DNA of 64,000 nt from NCBI GenBank assembly GCA_049516595.1, contig JBEKSY010000011.1, positions 1 to 64,000 of the forward strand, read 5' to 3'. Within the stretch, counting starts at the first letter, position 1; every line of letters starts with the position of its first letter. Source of the stretch: JBEKHT01 sp049516595 (GTDB taxonomy: Bacteria > Chloroflexota > Anaerolineae > Anaerolineales > RBG-16-64-43). This document shows positions 26,820-35,735 of the stretch, one piece after another. The position numbers were made by a program, and so were the translations under genes. Below the pieces are notes generated by a model. That model made no database searches. It saw only the letters and a list, made by a program, of their open reading frames with translations, and was not told where the DNA came from.

Positions 26820-28652
26820 CTAAGCCTCGGTGGAGCCGGTGTCCATCAGCTGCTGGTGCAAGCGGAATAAGTTGGCATAGAGACCTCCGAGGGCGACCAG
26901 TTCCGCGTGGGTTCCGGTTTCGACAATCCGTCCGCTGTCAATCACCACGATGCGGCTGGCGAGCCGGACAGTGGAAAACCGGTGGGAAATGAGCACCGTC
27001 GTGCGCCCGCGGGCCAGCTCGCGGAACTGCGAGAATAGCTGGAACTCGGCCCGGGCGTCCAGATTCGAAGTCGGTTCATCCAGGATGAGCACCCGGGCCT
27101 CGCGCGCGAAGGCGCGGGCCACCGCGATCTTCTGCCATTGCCCGCCTGAGAGGTCGACCTCCCCGAACATGCGGCCAATGAGGGTGTCGTAGCCCTGGGG
27201 GAGTCCCCTCGCCAACTCATCCAGCTGGGCCAGCCGCCCCAGCTCTTCCACTCGGCGCCGGTCGTCCAGCAAGCGGCGCCAATCCCCCAGGGCGATGTTC
27301 TCCCAGAGGGTCCCTTCATAACGGCCGAAGTTCTGAAATACACATGCGATCTCCCCGTGCAAGGCCTCCAGGGCGTACTCCCGCAGGTCGATCCCGTCCA
27401 GGGTGATGGTCCCTTGGTCGGGGTCGTAGAGCCGGGCAATCAGCTTGACCAAGGTGGTCTTCCCGGCTCCGTTCTCACCGACCACGGCCAGCGTCTCCCC
27501 GGGCCGGATCTCGAGTGTGATGTCGGACAAGGCCGGAACGCTGGTGCCGGGATAGGTGAAGGTCACGTGGTCGAGGGCCAAACCGCCGCGGAAGGTCTCC
27601 GGCCGCCGCTGGCCGTGATCGCGCACCTGGGGTTCCAGAGCCAGGAACTCGCGGAGATTGGACACATACAGCGCTTGTTCCAGGATGGTGGCAAAGGCCC
27701 GGGTCGTGGAGTCGAGCGAGCTGCGCAGACGCGCCGCGCTGCCCCCGTAAATGGCTACGTCGCCGATCGTGAGTTGGCCCGCCACGGCGCGAATCACCAC
27801 GTGCCCAAAGGCCACAAAGTAGGCTGCGGTCGAAAGGATGCCAAAGAGAAGGCCCCCGTTCAGCCCCCGCGCATAGAGCTTGCGGTCCTCCTCCTTGAAG
27901 GCCGTCATGAGCTTCCGGAAGCGCTGGATCAAGAGCGGAGCCAGATCCAGGATCTTGACCTCCGGGATGTACGCCTGACCGGTCAACCTCGTCACGAAGT
28001 AGCGGCTCCAGCGCCGCTTGGTCGTCCGCGAGTGCTCTTCGGCGAATCGCCGCCGGGCAAGTTGCCACTGGAACACCAGTTGGGGAGCGAAGATGGGCAC
28101 AATCGCGAGGGTCAGGACGGGCTCGATGACGATCAGCACGGCGGAGAGGGAGGCCACCTGGGCCATGCCCGTGAGACCCGCCAGGACGGCGTTCACAAAG
28201 AGGGTGAAGTGCTGGGCCGTGTTCTCCTGCGCGCGGTCCATGATGTCCTGGATCGCCGGGTCCTCAAAGGCCGGGACGTCGAGCCGGGCCGCGTGTTCGA
28301 GAATGCGGTGGGTAATTCCCAGGTTGAGTTCGTCGAACAGGCGCTGCGAGAGGTACGCTTGCCACAGGCTGATCGCCACGTCCAAGAGCGCCAATCCGAG
28401 CGCCAGCAGGAGCCAGGGCAGGACCGCCGGGAGGGCGGCCCCCTTCCCGGTCAGGGCCTTGAGGGCCGCGTTGACGATTCCCCGAGCTGCAAGCGCCGCG
28501 CCGGCCGGCAGAAGGCTGTCGATCAAGGTGCTGCTCGCCAGCATCGCCGTTAGAGGGCGATGGGTGGCCCAGGTCAGCCGGAGCGCCCAGCGGGCGTTCT
28601 GCCAAAGCTTGCGTGGGCCAAAGTCAACAGCTGGATTGCTTTCCGTGGACAT
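26820..28652 (-). CDS. ABC exporter, fused membrane and ATPase domains
   Basis: 610 residues. The membrane domain with about six helices spans 1-330; the nucleotide-binding domain follows with Walker A VVGENGAGKTTLVK (about 388), the signature LSGGQWQKIAVARAF (about 500), Walker B VLILDEPTSNLD (about 520) and the switch His in LISHRF. It would work as a homodimer, as MsbA-type exporters or PglK-type lipid-linked oligosaccharide flippases do. ATG 28652 has GAGGTG seven bases upstream. It lies between glycosyltransferase and sulfotransferase genes, so a role in flipping or exporting the glycan or an acyl carrier is likely, but the substrate cannot be read from sequence. Confidence 0.85.
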   Translation of the reverse strand: MSTESNPAVDFGPRKLWQNARWALRLTWATHRPLTAMLASSTLIDSLLPAGAALAARGIVNAALKALTGKGAALPAVLPWLLLALGLALLDVAISLWQAYLSQRLFDELNLGITHRILEHAARLDVPAFEDPAIQDIMDRAQENTAQHFTLFVNAVLAGLTGMAQVASLSAVLIVIEPVLTLAIVPIFAPQLVFQWQLARRRFAEEHSRTTKRRWSRYFVTRLTGQAYIPEVKILDLAPLLIQRFRKLMTAFKEEDRKLYARGLNGGLLFGILSTAAYFVAFGHVVIRAVAGQLTIGDVAIYGGSAARLRSSLDSTTRAFATILEQALYVSNLREFLALEPQVRDHGQRRPETFRGGLALDHVTFTYPGTSVPALSDITLEIRPGETLAVVGENGAGKTTLVKLIARLYDPDQGTITLDGIDLREYALEALHGEIACVFQNFGRYEGTLWENIALGDWRRLLDDRRRVEELGRLAQLDELARGLPQGYDTLIGRMFGEVDLSGGQWQKIAVARAFAREARVLILDEPTSNLDARAEFQLFSQFRELARGRTTVLISHRFSTVRLASRIVVIDSGRIVETGTHAELVALGGLYANLFRLHQQLMDTGSTEA

Positions 28653-28709
28653 TGAACCCACCTCGTTCCTCCAGGGCGACCGCGTGCTTCGGCCCAGAGG
28701 AGCCTGGCC

Positions 28710-31559
28710 TCAGTTCCATTGCGTGACCCGACGGGCCACCTCCCCACTCAATTGCGCACTCGCCCGAAGCCATACCCCCCACCCGCGCGGTCGTGCCAGC
28801 TGCTTGAGGGCCGGGACCGCCAATTCGAGCAGGGATCTGCGCCAGCGCCTTTGCAGGGCCCGCGCTGCCAGGGCAAGGTACAGGCCCATCACCTCCATTC
28901 GCTCCTCGGAACCCACAACTCCCGCACGCAAGGCCTCCCCCCACAATTGATCCAGGTTCTCTTGCCGGACGGGTTGGCTGGACTCGAGAAGCGCGCCCTG
29001 GGTCCACTCGACCAGCTCCCGCGTGGTGAGGCGCGGGAAGTGGTTGAGGGCGTCCCGCCCCTCAGCCGTGTCTCCCTGCGCATACGGCTGCCAGACCTGA
29101 AGCCAGAAATCCAGCGCCCGCTCCGTCTCCTCCCAGGCGCCGGGTCCCATCTTGGAGGCGCGCCGGAAGACCGGCCAGAGGGCCCTCAGCCGGCCGAGCG
29201 GCACGCTCCCGCCCGGTTCGCGTCGGGCCCGTCCGGCAAGGTCGTTCAGCCATTCCAGAACAAGCGGTGTCCCCCAGAGGCGGGTGTATCCCTGAGTTCG
29301 CCCCAAGTAGGCGGCGGCCGCATCCGCCTGTCCGCTCTGGATCAGGTACCAGGAGATCCACAGCAGGGAAAAGAAGAACGCTCTCTTCTCCAGCCGGCGG
29401 ATGCGCCGCGGCACGGGCTGCTCTCGGAAGAAGCGCAGGAGGGTGGCGTCTAGATCGCGGGCTTGGTGCAGGCTGTCGCGCGTGATGTTGGTAGCATGCA
29501 TTCTCCGGCAGACCGTGACTGAGGGGATCCAATCGCCCCGGGATCCGAGGAGCGCCAGGCGAAGGAGCAGGTCCACATCCTCCGCTTGCACCAGCCGAGT
29601 GTCGAATCCTCCGCTGCGCTCCAGCCAATCCCGGCGGAACATCATGCCCCCCAGGAACACCGGCTTCCACATCAGCCAGCCCTCTAGGTCGAGCCGGGGA
29701 ACTTCTTTCCAGGGAGTCTCGTCGGCGATCGCTTCCCCCCGGGTGCCGACGAGCCTCCAGCCGCTGTGAGAGAACCCGTGGGATCGGTGGGCAGCCAGTT
29801 GTCGCGCATGCGCGCGGAGCGTGCCTGGGAGCAGAAAATCGTCGGCATCCAGGAAAAGGATGAACTCCCCATGCGCGATCCCCAGCCCCCGGTTGCGCGC
29901 CGCGGCCGGGCCCTGGTGCGACTGGCGGACGTAGGTCAACTCCGGGGCCTGCGGCGTCAGCGCCTCGGCCGTCCCATCCGTGGACTCGTCGTCGACCACG
30001 ATGATTTCCCGCTGCGGGTAATCCTGGGAAAGGATACTCTCCACCGCCTGGGCGACATAGGGCTGCTGGTTGTAGGCCGCAATGATCACGCTCACCAGAC
30101 CGCTCTCGCACGGCGGCGGGCTCGCCGCTAAGGATCCCCTCACCGCCGGCGGATGGGCCGTTCGGCCGCCAGGCAGCCTCGTTCGGACCACCCAGCTGCG
30201 AGCCCCCGACCGCAGGAGACCCAGCCAGGCCCGCAGGCTGACCCGACTGAGGCCTTGGGCGAGGGCCTTCCCCAGCGCCGCCCAGGCTCGGCGCCTGTCC
30301 TGCACCTTGAGGCTGTCGGCCAACACGGCCAGGTACAGCGTCATGACCTCATGCCGCGCCGCCCCGCGCACGAGGCCGCGGCGCTCCAGTTCATCCCAAA
30401 CGGCCCTCACGCTGCGCGCATCCACGGGACGGGGAGCGCCCACCAGGATGGGCACGGTGAGATCGGTCAAGAGATGGCCGTCTTCCACGGGCTCCTTCAT
30501 TAAAGAGCCGAGATCCCAAGGTTCTCCTTGGCTGCAGGGCCACCAGACTCGGCAAAACCAGTCATACTGGGTTTCAACCCGGTCCCACTGCTCGCGGGAG
30601 ATCCCGGCCGCCTCGCGCAGGAGCAAGCGGGTTTCCTGGCTCTGTGAGGGTGGCACGTCCTGCCCCTGGCCCCAGGCGTGGAAGCGCATCATCCAGCGCA
30701 GCGCTGATTGCGGCGCGGGCCAGTCGGCCAGGGCCAGGGAAGCCCGGAGACGCGCCTCGGCCTGAGGGCGGTAGCCCGTTCGCCACAGGTGCCACGCCGC
30801 CCAGACCGTTGTGTCGTGGCGAACTCGCCGTTCCATCCGCTGCAGATTCCCGGGAAGCCCCGGAAGCGAAAAGAAACGATCCAAGACCAGATCCAGCGCC
30901 TCGGCCTGCACCACCCCCTGGCGCGTGAGGTTGTCGGCATGCAACCGACAGCAAAGCGTGGCCTCGCGCAGCCAGACCGACCGGCACCCCCGCCACGCCA
31001 GGCGCAGCATCAAATCGACATCCGCGGATTGGGGCAGCGTCTCGTCAAACCCGCCGGCACGCTCCAGCCAGCGCCTCTCCACCAGAGTAGCTCCCATACG
31101 GGCGGGCTTCCAGATCAGCCATCCCCTCAGGTCAAGCCGGGGCGCATCCTGCCAGGGCTCAACTTGGCGCAGGAGAGTGCCGTCCGCCTGGACGAACCGC
31201 CATCCGCTGTGCACCAGGCCGGCCCTGGGGTTGGCGGCCAGGCGCTCCGCCAACCGCTCCAGGTGCTCGGGAAGATAGTAGTCGTCGGCATCCAGAAAGG
31301 CGATGAGCTCGCCCCGGGCCTGGGCGATCCCGCAGTTCCGGGCCGCCGACACCCCGCGGTGCGGCTCGGGAAAGTAGCGAATGCGCCCCAGAATGGGTTG
31401 CAGGACCTGGAAGGTGCCGTCGGTCGAGCCATCATCCACCACAATGATCTCCGCCGGAGGATGGTGTTGCCTGAAGATGCTCTCCAGGGCCTCCCGGATG
31501 AAGCGGCCGCCATTGTAGGTGGCCATGACCACGCTGATCGGAGCATCGGCCCTGCTCAT
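28710..31559 (-). CDS. Tandem two-domain family 2 glycosyltransferase
   Basis: 949 residues containing two complete GT2 (GT-A) domains. The first (about 7-230) has SVVMATYNGGRFIREALESI, EIIVVDDGSTDGT and AFLDADDYYLPEHL (D-x-D). The second (about 490-710) has SVIIAAYNQQPYVAQAVESI, EIIVVDDESTDGT and LFLDADDFLLPGTL. Each is followed by a similar helical region, so the protein looks like an internal duplication of a roughly 470-residue unit. Two active sites could add two sugars in succession or build a repeating disaccharide, as bifunctional synthases do. It lies between the ABC exporter and another GT2 gene. Confidence 0.88.
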   Translation of the reverse strand: MSRADAPISVVMATYNGGRFIREALESIFRQHHPPAEIIVVDDGSTDGTFQVLQPILGRIRYFPEPHRGVSAARNCGIAQARGELIAFLDADDYYLPEHLERLAERLAANPRAGLVHSGWRFVQADGTLLRQVEPWQDAPRLDLRGWLIWKPARMGATLVERRWLERAGGFDETLPQSADVDLMLRLAWRGCRSVWLREATLCCRLHADNLTRQGVVQAEALDLVLDRFFSLPGLPGNLQRMERRVRHDTTVWAAWHLWRTGYRPQAEARLRASLALADWPAPQSALRWMMRFHAWGQGQDVPPSQSQETRLLLREAAGISREQWDRVETQYDWFCRVWWPCSQGEPWDLGSLMKEPVEDGHLLTDLTVPILVGAPRPVDARSVRAVWDELERRGLVRGAARHEVMTLYLAVLADSLKVQDRRRAWAALGKALAQGLSRVSLRAWLGLLRSGARSWVVRTRLPGGRTAHPPAVRGSLAASPPPCESGLVSVIIAAYNQQPYVAQAVESILSQDYPQREIIVVDDESTDGTAEALTPQAPELTYVRQSHQGPAAARNRGLGIAHGEFILFLDADDFLLPGTLRAHARQLAAHRSHGFSHSGWRLVGTRGEAIADETPWKEVPRLDLEGWLMWKPVFLGGMMFRRDWLERSGGFDTRLVQAEDVDLLLRLALLGSRGDWIPSVTVCRRMHATNITRDSLHQARDLDATLLRFFREQPVPRRIRRLEKRAFFFSLLWISWYLIQSGQADAAAAYLGRTQGYTRLWGTPLVLEWLNDLAGRARREPGGSVPLGRLRALWPVFRRASKMGPGAWEETERALDFWLQVWQPYAQGDTAEGRDALNHFPRLTTRELVEWTQGALLESSQPVRQENLDQLWGEALRAGVVGSEERMEVMGLYLALAARALQRRWRRSLLELAVPALKQLARPRGWGVWLRASAQLSGEVARRVTQWN

Positions 31560-31637
31560 CGCTGGCGCCTCCGAATCCCGACCCCGGCCCTCACGCCATC
31601 CTCCTCCCCAAGCCGCTGAGCCACAAGGACCCCCCGG

Positions 31638-32516
31638 TCAAGCACCGCCGCGCATCCGTTCATAGCGCGAGCCGATGAAGTGCGCGCCCTGGGAGAGGGC
31701 CAGGAGGGCCCACATCGCGAGCGGCGCCCTGTCCTCTTGCAACTGCCTGGCCAGCGCAAGATGAAACTGCGGCCGTCTTCGCTGGCCAATCCACCGAGGC
31801 AGGCGGTTTCGGAGCAGCGCGCGCCGGAAGCCGTCATCCCCTCGGCCGTAGCGGAACTGGAGCCGGACGTACTGCCAGGCGGTGAGGGCGTGGTCGTGCC
31901 ACACGCGAGCTTCCGGCTGATAGCCCTGCCGGAAGCCGCGCGCCAGAAGCCGATGACCCAGCTCGCGGTCCTCGGCGCCCGGCCACCGAAAGGAGCGGTC
32001 ATACCCCCCCAGACTCTCAAAGACCTCTCGCTTGTAGGCGGCGTTGTTGCTGCAGGCCAGATAGACATCCCCGTTGGGGAAGCGCGAGTAGTTTTGGAGG
32101 AAGTCAATCAGATACTCATGGCTTCTCGCCGGCACGCGTCTCGGCCAGGGGTTGAGGCTCCGGCCGGCCAACGCGTCCCAAGAACCCTCCGCGAAGGCCT
32201 CCGCAAAGCGGCCCAGCCAATCCGGGAAGGGCCGACAGTCGTCGTCCGTGAAGGCCAGATGGGTGCCGTGCGCCTCGCGGGCCCCTGCATTGCGCGCGGC
32301 GGCGGGGCCCTGATGCGGGATGTCCAGGGCGCGCATGGGTAGGACCCCCTGCAACTCGGAGGGCAGATCCGCCCAGGGGGCGCGGCCTCCATCGTTGACC
32401 ACCAGCAGCTCCCACCCCCCCGGCGGGTCAGTAAGGCCGCACAGGCTGACCAAGCAGGCCCGCAACTGCTGCGGGCGGTTATAGGTGGGGATCACGACGC
32501 TAAACGAGAGGGGCAT
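31638..32516 (-). CDS. Family 2 glycosyltransferase
   Basis: 292 residues. GT2 landmarks are FSVVIPTYNRPQQLRACLVS, LLVVNDGG, HQGPAAARNAGAREAHG, FTDDDCRPFPDWL (metal-binding acidic cluster) and FRWPGAEDRELGHRLL with the catalytic-base region. A C-terminal segment (MWALLALSQGAHFIG) may associate with the membrane. ATG 32516 is chosen over the frame's earlier start at 32540, which would overlap the preceding gene. Four bases separate it from that gene, so the two are surely co-transcribed. The donor sugar is unknown. Confidence 0.87.
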   Translation of the reverse strand: MPLSFSVVIPTYNRPQQLRACLVSLCGLTDPPGGWELLVVNDGGRAPWADLPSELQGVLPMRALDIPHQGPAAARNAGAREAHGTHLAFTDDDCRPFPDWLGRFAEAFAEGSWDALAGRSLNPWPRRVPARSHEYLIDFLQNYSRFPNGDVYLACSNNAAYKREVFESLGGYDRSFRWPGAEDRELGHRLLARGFRQGYQPEARVWHDHALTAWQYVRLQFRYGRGDDGFRRALLRNRLPRWIGQRRRPQFHLALARQLQEDRAPLAMWALLALSQGAHFIGSRYERMRGGA

Positions 32517-32520
32517 AGGC

Positions 32521-33657
32521 TTATCGCGCCTCTCGAGCAACCGCGATGGCCTGGCGGAAGCGCTCCGCCACGGCGTGCGCGTCGAACCGGTCCGCCAAGG
32601 CCTGGCCTTGGGCCGCGAACGAGCCGCGCAGATCCGGGTCGCGCAGAAGCGCGAGGATCTTCCCGGCCATTTCCTCCGTCCGCTCCGGGTTCACGACGAA
32701 CCCGTCCTTTCCCTCGGTGACGTAATCGCACACGCCCGCGTATTGCGAGCACACCACCGGGAGGCCGCTCGTCCACGCTTCCACCACCACCACCCCGAAG
32801 GTGTCCTCCAGGGAGGGAAGGGCGAGGACATCGGCGTCCGCGAAGACGCGCGGCAAGCTGCCCGGCTCCACAAAGCCGAGGAACTCCACGCGGTCGCGGT
32901 AACCTCCGCGTGAGGCTTGTGACTCCAGCTGAGGCCGTAGCGGTCCCGACCCGGCCAGGATCAGGCGGGCCTGGGGCATCTCGCCGGCCACCCGAGCGAA
33001 GGCCTCCAGCAGAAGTGCCACCCCCTTCCGATCGCTGAGGCTGCCGACATACAGCAGGGTGGGCGGACGCGGCCGAAGCTGGCCGCGAGCGCGTTCCACC
33101 CTCTCCCGAAAGAGGCGCACGTCGTGGCTCTGAGGCGCCTCGTAGATGCGATCCGGCCGCGCCCCAAGGGCTTGCAGGTTGGCGCAGGCAGCGCGGCTGG
33201 TGCCCAGGTAGGCACTGGCTCGAGGCACGATGATCCGGCGGGTCAGCCTCTGCCCCCGGGTGAGCCCGCGGTCGCTGTGCGCGGTGCACTCGCTCCACGC
33301 GACGTATCCGCATCGGCGCAGGCGCGAGTACAGCAGGGCCGTCAGGGCCGGGAGGGAGTACTCATATCCGATGACCACTTCGGGCGACAGGCGCAAGAGG
33401 TGCGGGAGGAGCGTTGGGTTCACGTAGAGCGTGCGCCATTCGCGGTAGCGCGGCTTGGGCAGCCGGAAGAAGAATCCGGGCAATACCGTATGCGGGAAGG
33501 GGAGAACGTGACCGGAGAGGTCCCAGGCGCGGTCCCAGCCTCGCCGGGCCGAGTAAAGGATATGCAGGTCAATCCCCTCCAGAGAGCTGAGGGCCGCAAA
33601 GAGCGGGATGCGATAGGGGACGATCTCGTTGTTGAGGATAACGACCCGGCATCTCAT
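32521..33657 (-). CDS. Family 4 glycosyltransferase
   Basis: 378 residues, GT-B fold. The N-terminal domain starts RVVILNNEIVPYRIPLF. The C-terminal donor domain has LLYVGSLSDRKGVALLLEAF, LILAGSGPLRPQL, FLGFVEPGSLPRVFADADVL and the EX7E region SLEDTFGVVVVEAWTSGLP. The frame is open to 33831, but ATG 33657 immediately precedes the first conserved strand. It is the first gene of the - strand run that reaches the xylanase gene, with a TATAAT element about 97 bases upstream. Likely adds one sugar of the polysaccharide repeat. Confidence 0.88.
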   Translation of the reverse strand: MRCRVVILNNEIVPYRIPLFAALSSLEGIDLHILYSARRGWDRAWDLSGHVLPFPHTVLPGFFFRLPKPRYREWRTLYVNPTLLPHLLRLSPEVVIGYEYSLPALTALLYSRLRRCGYVAWSECTAHSDRGLTRGQRLTRRIIVPRASAYLGTSRAACANLQALGARPDRIYEAPQSHDVRLFRERVERARGQLRPRPPTLLYVGSLSDRKGVALLLEAFARVAGEMPQARLILAGSGPLRPQLESQASRGGYRDRVEFLGFVEPGSLPRVFADADVLALPSLEDTFGVVVVEAWTSGLPVVCSQYAGVCDYVTEGKDGFVVNPERTEEMAGKILALLRDPDLRGSFAAQGQALADRFDAHAVAERFRQAIAVAREAR

Positions 33658-33753
33658 GGCCAATCCAGGCGAACCTCGATCTCGGCATGAGCGGAAGCCG
33701 TCCGAGACCGGGCCGTTCAATATGGAATCGCGAAGAGGGGGGTAGCCAAGCCG

Positions 33754-33759
33754 ATTATA
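33754..33759 (-). promoter_or_regulatory. Candidate -10 element (TATAAT) for the polysaccharide operon
   Basis: A perfect TATAAT on the - strand about 97 bases upstream of the first gene of the 18-kb co-directional run, in a 323-base gap (33658-33980) that otherwise shows nothing. No good -35 hexamer sits 17 bases upstream, so the assignment is tentative. Confidence 0.35.
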
Positions 33760-33980
33760 CAGGGTTCCCCATCCGCCACGCTCCTCCGAAGACCTACCAT
33801 GGCCGCAGGTCTCGACGGCCTCAGAGGGCAACCCTCAGGACAGCTGATGCTACCGTCGCGTGGCAGAAGAGGCCGGTCCGATCGTGCGCCCAGGCCGGAA
33901 GGCCCGATCCTGCCAAGCGGGCGCCTCTCCCTGCGGGTCCCTTCTCCCCTTGGGGCTCGCCGCGCCCTTGCCGGCCCTCT

Positions 33981-34316
33981 TCATTCTTGGGTGTTCTCCT
34001 CCCGGTCTTCACGCACGAACCCGCGCGGCCGCACGAGGCTCAGGATCGGCCGGGCGGATTGCTCGGGAGAGGTTTGAACGGTGTCGCGCGCGATCTCTGG
34101 AGACCCGGGCGGCTCAATGGGATCATCGATCCCCGTGAACCTCGTAATCTCCCCGCGCCGTGCCTTGGCGTACATCTCCTGGGTGTCGCGCGTTCCCAGG
34201 ACCAAGGAGGCCGTGGCCTCGTGGTCCCATCCGCAGATCTCCTCCAACCGCAGGATCGCCAGCGGCTCGTTCTTCGAATTGCGCAGCGCAATCTCCGCGC
34301 CCAGGCCAGAATCAGG
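33981..34316 (-). pseudogene. Internally deleted ATP sulfurylase-APS kinase copy
   Basis: A remnant of the Sat-CysC gene at 35736-37484. It keeps one stretch of the sulfurylase (ALRNSKNEPLAILRLEE then TASLVLGTRDT) and jumps directly into the C-terminal end of the APS kinase (MYAKARRGEITRFTGIDDP, then TVQTSPEQSARPILSL). The intact copy has GTRDTKHP at the first position and ARDSKGMYAKA at the second, so about 340 residues are lost between two Arg-Asp-Ser/Thr sites. Both sulfurylase active-site motifs and the kinase P-loop are gone, so it cannot be active. It shows that the sulfation gene was once duplicated here. Confidence 0.82.
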
Positions 34317-34961
34317 GCCCCCCCAGTCCCCAGAGCCGACTGGACAGAGGTTGCCTGATCATACCGGATCGCCCCTTTCCTCGAAAAGGAGGAAGGATGC
34401 CGTGCTGAGGGGCGGCGAGAATTGCACGTTCCAGCCACGAACTCCCATCCGGCCAAGCCCGGCGGGGAAGTCTCGAAAGCAAGCAGCATGTGCAGGCGGG
34501 AACTCCGCTCCTTCTCCGGGGCCGTCTGAAAGGGGGCTGGGCCGAGTCGGTCCTCGGCTGCCGCGGAGAAGGTGCAGGCCGGGGCAATCGCCGCCGGCGC
34601 CGACCCCGGCTTGGCCTATGAGCCCGGCTCCGTCCGGCGCCCGGCGGTTACGGCTCTGCGAGGCTGGGGGTGCGCGGTCTGCGGAAGGCCGAACCCTTAC
34701 ACCGGGGAACCATTTTTGAGGGAAGGGGGATAGCTGCCCACTCGGCGGAACCGGCCAGGCGACGGAAGCCGCTTCAGGAGCAGGAGCCGGGCAGAGTTGG
34801 GCCAAGCCCGCGCCCGCCTTACTCGGGCTCACCACGATGGCACTCGCTCTTGGTTCGTGCAGCAGGGCCCCCGCGCTCGTTCCCGCCGTGAGCCCGGCGG
34901 TCCCGGCCACCCTTCCCGCAAGCGCAAGGGTGTGGACGGTGCCGTCCAGATCCGCGCCTCC
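34317..34961. other. Intergenic region, no supported gene
   Basis: 645 bases between the deleted Sat-CysC and the RmlC-like gene. A - strand open frame (34359-34910) has low-complexity Ala/Gly/Pro sequence without homology. Probably what remains of a gene lost in the rearrangement that also truncated its neighbours. Confidence 0.4.
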
Positions 34962-35657
34962 CTACGAACTCTCCGACATTGCCAGGCGCAGGGCCTCTCT
35001 CCATGGAGGCAGCCTTACGCCAAAGGCTTCCTCCGCTCGCTGGCAGTCCAGCACCGAATAGGCGGGCCTTTCGGCCGGGGTCGGGAAGTCGCTGTGCCGC
35101 GCGGGCTGGATCTCGCGCACGCGATGCTCCTGCGCCCGCGGATCGCAGCCCAGGATCTCGCGGGCCCACCCCAGCCGGCCGTCCACGAGCGGCCAGTCGA
35201 TTCCCAGCCGCGGGTCATTCCAGAGCAGTGTCCGTTCGGAGGCCGGGTCATAGATCTCGGTCACTTTGTACAGCACGTCAGCGAACTCGCTGAGGACGTA
35301 GAACCCGTGGGCGAAACCCGGTGGAACCCACACCTGGCGCCGGTTGTCATCCGATAGGGGCGCACCGGCCCAGCAACCGAAGGCCGCGGAACTTCGTCGC
35401 AGGTCGACCGCCACGTCGAATACCTCGCCCCGCACCACTCGCACCAGCTTCCCCTGCGGGTGGCGAATCTGGTAGTGCAACCCGCGCAGCACGCCCTGGC
35501 GTGATCCGGAATGGTTGTCCTGAACAAAGGTCGCCGGCACGCCGAGCGCCGCGAACCGCGCGGCGTTGTAGGTTTCCAAGAAGAAGCCGCGCTCGTCCTC
35601 GTGCACGTCGGGATCAAGCAGCAAGACCCCCGGCAACTCCGTGGGCTGGATCTTCAC
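34962..35657 (-). CDS. rfbC: dTDP-4-dehydrorhamnose 3,5-epimerase with RmlD-like C-terminal tail
   Basis: 231 residues from GTG 35657. Residues 1-about 155 are RmlC: LLLDPDVHEDERGFFLETYN, FVQDNHSGSRQGVLRGLHYQ (with the catalytic His) and VWVPPGFAHGFYVLSE with the Asp/Tyr region. The tail (about 160-225) matches the end of RmlD, the dTDP-4-dehydrorhamnose reductase: RHSDFPTPAERPAYSVLDC then FGVRLPPWREALRL. The family normally ends near 180 residues. So an rmlC gene was joined to the last part of an rmlD gene by deletion. The cupin core looks complete and may still work; RmlD itself is absent from the window, so dTDP-rhamnose would need an enzyme elsewhere. Confidence 0.78.
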   Translation of the reverse strand: MKIQPTELPGVLLLDPDVHEDERGFFLETYNAARFAALGVPATFVQDNHSGSRQGVLRGLHYQIRHPQGKLVRVVRGEVFDVAVDLRRSSAAFGCWAGAPLSDDNRRQVWVPPGFAHGFYVLSEFADVLYKVTEIYDPASERTLLWNDPRLGIDWPLVDGRLGWAREILGCDPRAQEHRVREIQPARHSDFPTPAERPAYSVLDCQRAEEAFGVRLPPWREALRLAMSESS

Positions 35658-35735
35658 CGCGGCATCCCTCCCTCGGGAAATGCCTCATCGGCCACCGCCC
35701 GCTTTGCTGTCCGGACCGGCGCCTTTTGCGCCGGA

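Noticed and set aside
34359..34910. 183-codon - strand frame
   Set aside because: Low-complexity Ala/Gly/Pro translation, no motif; long chance frames are common in DNA this GC-rich.
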